Source of the DNA: a virus
Strand: one strand, 5' to 3'
Length of the DNA stretch: 20,337 bases
IMG/VR virus record: IMGVR_UViG_3300030107_007528
Coordinates: 1-20,337 of that record
Numbering within the stretch: position 1 is the first letter of the stretch; each line of letters opens with the position of its first letter. The notes under the pieces were generated by a model that ran no database searches, was not told where the DNA came from, and saw only the letters and a program-made list of their open reading frames with translations. The position numbers were made by a program, and so were the translations under genes. Positions 9,166-20,100 of the stretch are shown one piece after another.

Positions 9166-11148
9166 ATGAGTATTAAACGATACATAGCTGACGCTGACAA
9201 CACAATTACGAACGCTTTTAAGGCAAGCCTTACCACTCGTGGAACAGGCTCTAATATGGGCGCTTCTGACGTTCTAGAGGTGTTCTCAATTTATGGACAA
9301 GTATCCAGTTCCGCACCGGTTGGTTACACTGAAGAACTGGCGAGAATCCTCATTCGATTTCCAATCGACGATATTGTGACAGATCGAACCAGTAAAAATA
9401 TACCAGCGAGCGGAAATGTTTCTTTTTTCCTTAGAATGTACAATGCCAAGCACTCCTTTACACTGCCTACTGACATGAAGTTGGTTGTTACCCCTGTTAA
9501 ACAATACTGGGAAGAGGGTTTCGGGCTAGACATGGAAGAATATACCGATCTAACATACGATGGTTCGGGGTCTAACTGGCTTAGAAGAGCTACATCTTCC
9601 GCAGGAACTCTGAGTTGGGATCGACTTGGTGGCGACTATTATGATCACGACAGTCTGGCAACGAGCTACACCGTAAACTTTGCCCATGGGTGGGAGGATA
9701 TGGAAGTAGATATTTCCGGACTAGTTGAGCAATGGATTGCAACCAACGTCGCGGCAACTGCTACAATAACCATTACGGACTACACCGAACTCAACACGGG
9801 TGATAAGGTGAACTTGATTGCTACGGACGGCACTAACTACGACTTTACCAATGGTGATCAAAGTTCGGTCAATGGCACATGGGAATCCGCAACCTCAAAC
9901 GATCAAACAGCGACCAATCTGATGAATGTCATCAACACTTCAAGTGGCCCAGCCGGAACCAGATTCACCGCTACGGTGGAAGGGGCCGTTGTTACGGTAA
10001 CCCAGGCCACAGCGGGCGATGGTGGCAATACGACTGTTACTCTTACAGATTCTGGGACTGCTGGGATGTCTAAAACAAATTTTACTGGTGGCACCGGCAA
10101 AACCAATCATGGAATAATTATAAAGCTTACCGGATCACAGGAGGCATTTTCGGACACCGAGAGTTCAACCGCTGTTCTCCTTAACGACACGGGCTCTAAA
10201 CGATCTTACTATACTAAAAGATTTTTCGCTCGAACAAGTGAATACTTTTTTAAGCGGCCTTGTATTGAAGCTCGCTTTGATGAGTCGATTAAAGATGATC
10301 GAGGAAATTTTTATTATAGTAGCTCGTTAGCCCCAAAGGATGATAACGTAAGTCATTTATATCTTTACAACTATGTGAGAGGTAAACTTACAGATATCCC
10401 AGGCATCTCTTCGGATTACAAGGGGGAAATTTATGTTTCTTTCTTCTCGGGGAATTTGGCCAACTCGGCAGCCACCGAGAAGGGAGGCCCCATTGAGTGT
10501 GTGGATACCACGGGGTTCGTAAACCAGCCGAATCCGTATGTCGTGACAGGCGGCTATGTTTCTACTGGAATTTATTCTGCTTCAGTATGCCTCACGGCAG
10601 CATCCGATCCTTTAACACGGATCTACGATGTCTGGTTCACGGGCAGCATCCAGGTCGGAAACCCGACTATGGACAATGCTATAATTTTTAAAACAGGCAG
10701 TTTTGTGCCCAATACTTTGAGCAGTTCTCCCATCTATGAGACTCCTCGTTACAGCACTAAAATTACGAACTTAAAGACAGTATATGGGAGCAATGAAACT
10801 CCCCGACTCAGAGCGTTTGTGAGAACCATCGGAGAGGACTACAATATTTACACCAGAGTTAACGCCGCGGCCAAAAATACCATTATTGAAGACGCTTGTT
10901 ATAAGGTTTACAGATTGACTGACGACTTAACGGCAGTAAGCTATGGAACCGGCTCCTCTCCTGGTGTAACAGGGTCAAAAGAAGATTATACTCGTCTTTC
11001 TTTTGATGTTTCGGGAGGGTATTTCGACTTTGATATGTCCCTCCTTGAAAAGGGATATGGTTATGGCATTAAGTTCGCTTACTATAACGGAATAGAGTAT
11101 TTAGAACAACCGGAGATTTTTAAATTTAGGATTGAAGATAAGTCATGA
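9166..11148 (+). CDS. Phage structural protein with a DNRLRE-like beta-sandwich and an inserted domain
   Basis: The protein has 660 residues with no signal peptide or membrane segment. Residues 1-193 and about 314-330 look like one split beta-sandwich. It has an ARILIRFPIDDI strand (59-70), an aromatic-rich stretch with SWDRLGGDYYDHDS (150-163), then DISGLVEQWIA (182-192). After a 119-residue insertion it resumes with NHGIIIKLTGSQEAF. In DNRLRE-type domains the segment ending in V-x-x-W runs almost directly into N-x-G-x-x-hydrophobic, so the insertion sits in that loop. Residues 345-400 (KRSYYTKRFFARTSEYFFKR, RGNFYYSSSLAP) and the beta-rich C-terminus complete the protein. From memory this arrangement occurs in large marine-type phages; that is not checked. 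It starts two bases after gp6 and overlaps the next gene by four bases (ATGA). A baseplate-peripheral or host-contact role is inferred. Arg codons by hand count: AGA 11, CGA 8 of 26. Confidence 0.85.
   Translation: MSIKRYIADADNTITNAFKASLTTRGTGSNMGASDVLEVFSIYGQVSSSAPVGYTEELARILIRFPIDDIVTDRTSKNIPASGNVSFFLRMYNAKHSFTLPTDMKLVVTPVKQYWEEGFGLDMEEYTDLTYDGSGSNWLRRATSSAGTLSWDRLGGDYYDHDSLATSYTVNFAHGWEDMEVDISGLVEQWIATNVAATATITITDYTELNTGDKVNLIATDGTNYDFTNGDQSSVNGTWESATSNDQTATNLMNVINTSSGPAGTRFTATVEGAVVTVTQATAGDGGNTTVTLTDSGTAGMSKTNFTGGTGKTNHGIIIKLTGSQEAFSDTESSTAVLLNDTGSKRSYYTKRFFARTSEYFFKRPCIEARFDESIKDDRGNFYYSSSLAPKDDNVSHLYLYNYVRGKLTDIPGISSDYKGEIYVSFFSGNLANSAATEKGGPIECVDTTGFVNQPNPYVVTGGYVSTGIYSASVCLTAASDPLTRIYDVWFTGSIQVGNPTMDNAIIFKTGSFVPNTLSSSPIYETPRYSTKITNLKTVYGSNETPRLRAFVRTIGEDYNIYTRVNAAAKNTIIEDACYKVYRLTDDLTAVSYGTGSSPGVTGSKEDYTRLSFDVSGGYFDFDMSLLEKGYGYGIKFAYYNGIEYLEQPEIFKFRIEDKS
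9748..10104 (+). other. Inserted Thr/Ala/Gly-rich domain, copy 1 (in the DNRLRE-like fold)
   Basis: This covers residues 195-313 of the 660-residue protein. It starts with ATATITITDYTELNTGD, has a Ser/Asn-rich middle with TATNLMNVIN, then FTATVEGAVVTVTQATAG and GGNTTVTLTDSG, and ends with NFTGGTGKT. It is almost all predicted beta strand with one short helix. Hand count of 9781-10080 gives about 150 of 300 G+C (50%), against about 147 of 360 (41%) in sampled flanking lines. A related copy lies in the next gene. I cannot name the family; from memory, close versions recur in marine phage structural proteins. Confidence 0.75.
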
Positions 11149-14100
11149 GTTTAAAAGATTTATTTAAGCAGGGAAATATTTCAAAGGTTCTCGTGGCTAA
11201 AAGTGCCGAAGAGATCGGAAAAGAAGCCGAATCTGAGAGATATGTGTGGTCGAGAAAAGAAGAAAGAAACCGACTCATCCCTCAGATTGACTTCTCCGAC
11301 CCTAAAAACTTTGCTAAATTTGGATCAGCTGAAGAATATTATGTTCAGTCTATTAAAAGGATATACAGCACCTATCCTTATGATGGGTCTCGTTATGAAA
11401 AACAAGCCTGGGAAAACAGTTCTTCTTATTTAGATTTATATATTTTTGAGGAACTTTATCCACGAACCACAGGCCACGCCATCTTCTCCCCTGATAATGC
11501 TGGAAATGGGTGGGGAACTATCTCCAACACCATTGGCCAATATGACCTTTCCTCCGACCAAGAATACATCTTTTTTAAAGGTGGTCCTCATCCGAATCGA
11601 AATAGTTCAAAAATTAACGAAGCTTTCCCTAGTTTGGAGACTCGTCAATCGGGCAATGTTGGGGCCAATTTATTTGACCTAACGGAACATCGAGAATCTA
11701 ACCTGAAGATTGGGGGAATCGACGGAAACACGATTGAGTTTTGGTTGAAGAAGCCGGAATTTCTTACAAGCGTTAACACCGTAGATCATGAGACTGTTTT
11801 CGATTGTTATACGACGAGTAGTATAACTTCGAGTTTAAATTACGGAAGACTGAGGGTTGAGCTATCAGGAACCTCGGTCGACAACTGGGGTCCTGCGGCC
11901 ACGGCAACAATCACTATCTCGGATTATTCGGACGTTTCAAACACGGAAACTTTAGTTTTAGTAGATTTTGAGGGAACCAGCATAACTTTAACAGTTGACA
12001 ATACTCAAGATAGAAGTCCTGGCGTGGCTAACAAGATCGGAATACAAGATGTGACCGATGATGAGAAATTGGCGCAAGCTATAGCTTTGGGCCTCAACGC
12101 CTCAACGACTAAAATTACCGCTGCCCCAACAGACGGCTCTAGTGACACTATCACTTTCACTCAGGGGTCTATCGGAGCAGTCGGAAATAGGGTCAACTCC
12201 ACTACATTCGGCGCCGGATACGGACTGTTATCCGATTTTACGGGAGGAGAAAGCACATATACACCGTTTTTTGTGACATGTATGTCGGGCAACAACGGGT
12301 TTTGGAGAGTCCCGGTTGGGAATGTAACTACAAGTGATGTGGCCGATGGCAACTGGCACCACTACTCGATTGTTGTCGAGAACACAGGAGCATTAAGTTC
12401 TCGCCTAGAGGAGTTTCCCCCTGTTGATACGGAACAACTCTATGGAGGAGGCGCTCAGCCTGATATGAAGGCTATGAAAATCAGCTTTTATGTCGATGGC
12501 CGATTTAACGATAGCATTGTGACGGGCTCGACTGTAGATTACGTGTCCGGAGCCCTAGTAGCCACCGTTGGTTCACTGGTTGCTTCACCATCCGGAAGCC
12601 CTGGGGGAACAATCCAGGCCGCAGTCAAAGAAGATATGCAGACCATGAGAGGTTATGGAAAACTTTCAGGCTCCATAGACGAATTTCGATTTTGGAAAGA
12701 AGCTCGATCCGCTAGACAAGTCGGACTAAATTGGAAATCCCCAATTGGTGCCGGAACCAACTTGGATTTGGCCAACACCCAACTCGGGGTGTACTATAAA
12801 TTCAACGAGGGAATAACCCAGACCTCAAGTGTAGACTCTACGGTTATCGACTATTCGGGTCGTGTAACAAACGGCTACTGGACAGGTTACGTGGAGGCTG
12901 CCCGTGCCACAGGTTCAGCAATTGTAGAATCTTCAGCGTCTGCAGAAGAATTTAAAGACCCAATTTTATACTCTTTCCACCCTAAAGTGGACAGCTTAGA
13001 ATATCATAAAAAATATGAAGGTCGAGCTTATGACCTTAAGAATCCGGGAAACTTTTATAGAACGTTTCCAGAGTGGATTCTTTCTGAAGATTCGGACACG
13101 GGCGAAAATCTTTTAAAACTAACCCAGGTGATGTCCAGCTATTTTGACACCCTCTACTTGCAACTTAAACAACTTCCATCCATTAAAAATGTTCAATACT
13201 TAAGTTCAAGTGTGGGAGCCACCGGCAGCTATAAGCCTCTTCCTTTCATGGATCGAGTCTTGGAGTCTCAAGGTTTTTTGACAGCTGATATGTTCGCTGA
13301 TGCATCAATCATCGAGCAATATATGGATAAGGACGACTATAAGAATTTTACAGAAAAATTATCAGATGTTAAAAATTTAATATATCAGAATATTCACAAC
13401 AACCTTGTGAACATTTATAAGACCAAGGGAACCGAAAACGCTTTTAGAAACTTTATTCGATGCTTTGGTGTCGATGAGGATTTAATTCAATTAAACATTT
13501 ATTCCAACAATGAAGAATATGAGATAAAACAAAATTATCGATATCGCTCAGAGCGTAAAAACTATATTGATTTCGGAACTTACGGAGATCACGAGGCAGT
13601 TGTATATCAATTTAAGTCAGGATCTCAAAGTTCCGGCTTCCTTTCTGCTTCCAAGACAGCATTCTCGGAATCAGGAATGTCCCAGACTTTTGAATGTGAG
13701 CTAATTGCCCCACCTCCTCCAAACCCAACGGTCCAGGGAGCTTCTTTATATCCATATGTAACCTCCTCAGTTTTTGGAGTTCAACAGGTTAACTACCTTG
13801 CCAACGGCACAGTGGACGAAGATGACACTAGTTGGGAATTGGGGCGAGTACAGGACGATTATGCCAATTTTCAGGTTTATGTTGTTCGCCCAGGGGTGGG
13901 ATCTACAACTGGTAAATTTGTTTTAACTGGCTCAAATGCCAGCGGAATTACAGCCCTCAGCAGCAGTTATTATGTAGATTTGTATGATGATCGAAAATGG
14001 AATCTGGGAGTAAGAATTGTACCAAAGGCCAGCCCGTGGATGGATACAGTGTCTGGCAGTTCGCCCCAAGGGGACGAGGATGGCCTTGGGTATCGAGTAG

Positions 14101-17100
14101 AGTTTTACGGGGTAAATTACGACGCTAATACAATCCGAGATAGTTTTTATAAGACAGCAGATTTCTCCCCAGAAGCATCATCGGCTGACGCGAATGATGC
14201 CCGAGGAGATAAGTTCTTACAAAACGGCAAGCGAATGTATATCGGAGCCTTAAGGACTAACTTTACCGGAGCAGTAGTTCAACGAACAGATCTTAAAATC
14301 TCTTCGACAAGAGCCTGGATGGGAAATATTTCCAATGAAGTTATTAACGCCCATGCTATTGATGCCTCTAACATCGGAACTCTACGCCCTTATGAGAGTG
14401 CTTATTTGTTTGAAAACAGTGCCTCTTACGCTCCCCACAAGCTACGCCCGATGTCAAAAACAAATCAAGGAAGCAACCAGTATGTCCCAAATATCGCCAC
14501 CTTAGCTCTTAACTGGGACTTTAAAACGCTTACTGGCTCTTCAGGAGGCGGAACATTCTCAGTGTTGGATGCGTCATCGGGGTCTACAGCAGATATCGGT
14601 CGTTATGGTTGGTTAGGAAATATTCTAGAAATGCAACACCCAGGAAAGGGAAGCTTTTTCCGAGACAGCCAAATCAATGTGGTCGACACAAATTATATAA
14701 ATTCGGCCAAGCAAATGGATCCGGAATCTATTAACAGCCTAGATATGATTAAATCTCTGAGTAGAGATGACACCCATTTCACGAGAGAGAGTCGCCCAAT
14801 AAATTACTATTTTATGCTCGAAAAGAGTATGTATCGGACCATCACTGAACAGATGTTGAACTACTTTGGAACAATCAAAGATTTCAATGACCTAATCGGA
14901 AGCCCCGTTTACAAATATAGGCACGACTACAAGCCGATGGAAAAACTTCGTCACCTTTTCTTTGAGAAGGTGGGGAACATCCCGGACTTAGACAAGTATA
15001 TTGAGTACTACAGATGGCTGGATTCCGCCATTGGTGACATGGCAGAGCAACTTTATCCCGCCTCCGCGGACCATACTCAGGGCCTGAAGACGGTAGTGGA
15101 GAGTCATGTTTTAGAAAGAAACAAATATCAATACAAATATCCATCCATTGAACGAGGAAGGGATTACGATAAGATCGGAGAAGGGGAATCCCAAGTCCGA
15201 CTTGCCGATGGACAAGCAATGAGAGAGACAGTGGGCAACTGGTTTACTTTTGGATATCCCATAAAGTTAAATCCTCTTGACTTGGCCTCGTCCTTCAACT
15301 GGTGGAACGCAAGAGCAGAAAGAGACAAAACACCTGAGATTACTTCTGGGGTTACCAGCGTGGACGAGTTGAGAGAAGTATATAGAAAAATTATCTACAA
15401 TCCGAAGACTTTGGCTTTAGGAGCATACAATTACAGAAGAGGGACAAAGACTAATTTAAATGATATCTACAATCCCCCCTCAGCTAAGTCCGGACCATCT
15501 AGAGCATATCCCCACACTTTGCTGACTCATGGTCTCACCAACGGAGCCAACTCGTTTAGGGACAGCAGTTCCGACCTTATTAAACCAGACCTTCAAATTG
15601 AGGCAGGATCCGTCCCGGATCTGAGATACAATCAGTCTCCGGATGTTCAACCAAGCCCGCTTCATGACGTTGATGTTAATCTTGACAGGTTCCCTAAAAT
15701 TAAAATTGAGCCCAAAATAAATATATTAGATGAGGAACGAGGAGAACGAAATCAAATTAAAACGATGGAAGGGCTCCCTTCGTTATACAGTAGTAGTCTG
15801 GGCCTTCGGTTTACCAACATTCAACAAGATGTCTCTCACGGCGCTGAAGTCCCCCTCCAAGGCCCCTTTGTCAGAAAATATGTTGGAGGATATGAAAGCC
15901 GAAACGTGCCCATCAGCACAGCTTCTCAGGGACCAGAGGACCGAGTAGAAAGGTTCAGGATATCTGGACCTGCCTCGAATCTAGTTGGGGGCTCGGCGAC
16001 AGATGTCTACATTTATCCCCCAACCAAAACAAACGCTGGTGTGGAGAATTTACATCTTCCCCGAGCTGATATTAATCGAGGAACTCGACGACCTTACAAT
16101 ATTCGTAATATTCAACAACTAACAGCCTCTGCTTTACAAACATCAACGGTTCTGGGAAATTACGAAGAGAACTACCAGATTGTCATGACGTCAGGTCGAA
16201 GTATTAATGATCCTTGGTTTGCCAGAAACTCTGGCAGTATTGGAAGCACCACTCCTGAGATGCCATTTTTAACTGGAACGTTGAATTACGAAATACCAAC
16301 GAGAACAACAACTAAATCAATTATAGTAGAGCGATTCTCCAGCCCAGGAGGATTTGAAGTTCAATCGCTTGGTTATCTGGATCCTCAAGCCGAAGAGAAG
16401 TCGGTATACAACGCACTGCCCTTCAAGAATCGAATGGTCCTAAACGGATCAGGTAGTAAAGATTGGACCACCACCGAAGACAACGACCGGACCCATTTAG
16501 GAATTTACACAGATATTCATTCGGCCTCTGGTGATGGTTATAATTTGCTGTCTAGTCGTCATTGTGGCAAGTTTGGAATCGATAGCATTTACGGCACAAT
16601 CAGGGCGAATGATTACGACACCGTTCCATCATATCAGAATGTTCCGAGAAACACCCTCCATACTATCAAATATAGCAACACGGCGTTCAGTGATGCTCTC
16701 GGAGAATATGATCCACTGAATTACATTACTGCTTCCATTTATAACAACCTTTTCTACAATGCTCCAATCCCCCAGAGCGAACTTCAATATGCCTGGATTA
16801 GTGCTTCCTTAGAAAGCGCTTCGGTTCACCCCTTGGTGGGATATACTTCGAACGGAAGGATGTTTAATGGATTAGTTTCTGGATCCAATGGGTTTGAGGA
16901 TCCCATTCATTTTTACAAAGGTGAAGAAGCGTCTTCTTATTATAGCGGATACCCAGCTGACTTAGTTGGTCTAAATACTTTGGTGGTTGACACCATTTTA
17001 ACAGCGAGCAATCTTATTTCTGCTTCAACAACAGAGGATTATAGAAATACAGCATTTGCCACCGTAACCGATGGACAACAATTCATGGTGTTGATGAATC

Positions 17101-20100
17101 ATCGTAATGGAGGACTCCAAGCTCCAAGCTGGAAATTGACCTTTAAATCTTCTAATCCCCTGGTGAGAAAGCAGCGAGAGAATAACTTAATTAATGTTCT
17201 GGAATACAAGACGCTTCCTAAACCCTATAAAGGGGACACCACAACTAATTTGAATTTAGATAATTTAAATCAAATACCACAGACAAAAGTGGTCCGCCAA
17301 TACATCGTCCCGCCCCCAACCAGCAAGTTTAAACCGCTAACGCTGACTCTTGTGGATAAAGACAGCGCCGGCCCGGAGATGATTGTAAAAACCACTTATT
17401 CTAATAATTTTGATTTTATGACAACCCCTGAAATCGATTTGAAACTTGGCCTGAGTCAAACTAACCAACAACAGTTTGATATAATAAAAAATTCAGGCGA
17501 TCTTTCAATTTGTAAATTGGTTTATCCAGAAACGGTTTATCCCAAAGAGCAGTACACCTATCTGGCAAAAGTACGAGGTCGAATCTCGTATGCTGAAGCC
17601 AGCGGAAGTACGGACTTTAATCGACAACTAGGGACTCAAAGGACTTTCTGGAGAGATACTCCAAAAAATCGAAGACGTAGTAGCGACCATAAGGCCGTTA
17701 ATTCACAAGGAATTCTCCTTTATCAAGGAGTTGGATCAGCTTCTGTAGATCAATATTCCGGACAGCTTTATAATCAATTCCGGGAATATTCGTGTGCCCT
17801 GTCTGTTTGGCCTCTTGATGCTGGCTATTTAAGTAACTCTTACGGTGAAGATTTTGCCAACTATTGGTATGACCCCGCGGGCGGAGACACTCTTGCCCTA
17901 GAACCCCCTCAAGGGGCCTGGTATGATGAGCCCAATGGGGAACTTTTGACACCCACCATCAACCAGCTTTTGGCAGCAGTTTCACAAGAAGAATTTCCAA
18001 GCGTGGACGATGACTATGACTGGAGAGGTCCGGTCACGGCATCCCAACAGCTTCTTTACCCCAATAAATGGACATCCAATCTTTCGGAATCTGATGGAAC
18101 AGTGGGAAGTAATCGGGGATATGACCAGCGCTATTTAACTTACAATTTTTATCGAGCAGACTCACAATCCGGTAACCGACCGTGGTTTGACTCATACGAC
18201 GAATTTGCTTCGGACATTAGAGTTATGGCTCAGGGCCACACTGTCTTGCCAGAATTTAGAATATCCGAACACATGGAATATTATATTGACAACGGTTTTG
18301 ACTTTAACAACAAATTCTTGACTCTGGCAGGAGCCGATATATCAGCCAGTGCCAATACTGCTACTTCTAGCTATAATGAAGACTTCTTTAAGATATATTC
18401 TCATTCCGACTTTATGAAACATTTCGCAACTCTTGATACTGTAGACAATAAGCTTTCGAGAATTACACTACAGTGCCATGGGATCAAAAAGCTGCTTCCA
18501 TATAATGGATTTTATCCGGCGCTCCGAACCACTCAACTAGGAAGCATGTTTTCCCAATCTTTTGGTCCGTATATTTCAGGCTCTACAGCATCCCAAACAG
18601 GCTCTTATGACGGGGAACGAATGAAATCTATTCTCCAACCCTTCTTTGCTCCTGGGATCATGTATAATACAATTAAATCCGGTCTCGCTGTCGACTTCCC
18701 CGTTTATACTGGATCTATAGAGGGGGGAAGTTCATACCTGGGTCGTTTCAGGAGGAAGAGTGTGGCAGAAGGCTCTTTCTATAACTATAGAATGCCCTTT
18801 GAGGCAATTGTGGAGCCACAAAGATATCTCCCGGTGGACAACCCAACGGATTCTACGGACGCTGCCATTTCGTTCCTCTATAATTGGACCGGCAGCACGG
18901 GAGTCAATCCCCCCATTTTCCCCGAACAAATATATGGATCCTGGACAGGAGAATCTGATTACAACTACAATTTGGCCATGAATAATTTCCTGGCGGAAGT
19001 TCCTAAATTTTTCTTGAAAGACGGGAGCTTCACCACATTTTCTTCAAAACCAGAAAATCAGTTTAAAACAATGAAATCCGGATCGACCTATTATATGGAT
19101 GTCGTATTGGCTAAAACTTCTAAAATGATAATGGCCCAAGGGCTGGGCAACGTCCCACTTTTAGAGGTTACAGCGAGCACCGACAGCAGCAAGGGTCTCG
19201 TAGGTAATGATTTCCATGGACAAATCTTTGGGCCAGCCTGTGAATACTTTAGAACAGCTGATAATGTTCCTCATCCCAATTATAGTCCATCCCAAGGTGC
19301 GTATTATGCCGACACTATCTGTATGGCAGATCCCGGATTTGCCCCCCACACTCCTCCTTATTTTTACGGGGATGCCATAGCTAGAGTTTCTTTCACGCCA
19401 GAGAATCACGTAGTTCTTTTGGAGGGGGAAAGTAAGTTCTTCACTTTAGACGAAATCTTGGCCGGGTGTAAAATTGATACGATTTATACATCGAGCTATA
19501 CTGAAAAGACTAATTGGCTACAGTTTGCCATAAACAATAATTATCCGGCAGGGCTGTCTCAAATGAGGCTCTCGTCTTCTGTCAATCTGTTTGGAAAAAG
19601 TAGTATTAAAAAAGTGACTTATCAAACAGATGCCCAAGAAGAGGGCAAGTTTGTACCAGCCGCTGCCGAGGACCCAACAGACTCTTCATTCGACTTGTGG
19701 ACTATTAGTCCAAAATTTGAGTGTCCCGTTATTAACGTTTCTTCATCCACAGCTTCAGGCTCAGCTTATTCAACTTTGAAAGAAGCCTCATTCGGTTATC
19801 AAACCGGAGATAGTGATGATATATCCAATAAACAAAGTCAATTTGGAGATATCACCTCAGTTAAGTCCGTTTGGGGTCAATACGGCAACCCACCTAGTGG
19901 CTCAGAGGGGATATTCCTCAAGATTAAGGAGAGCTATCCGGATGTCCTAGAAGATCCATCTTCTGGAGCACAGACTACGGGCTCGCTTATTGATATCTGT
20001 GGGTTCCAAGAAAGTACGAAAAGAGTCGGCGAGTTCTCTGCAGAAAAAACAATCTCTGAGGCAGTTGTGGCGATTCCCTTTGTTCAAAAAGCCGGGAAAA

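Noticed and set aside
11203-11682. Short plus-strand frames inside the start of the giant gene
   Set aside because: They are in another frame from the long open frame that begins at 11145, which runs to the window edge with recognisable domains.
9748-12254. Diversity-generating retroelement template/variable repeat pair
   Set aside because: The two related segments are diverged throughout, are both coding, lie mid-protein and show no adenine-specific differences, and no reverse transcriptase is present.
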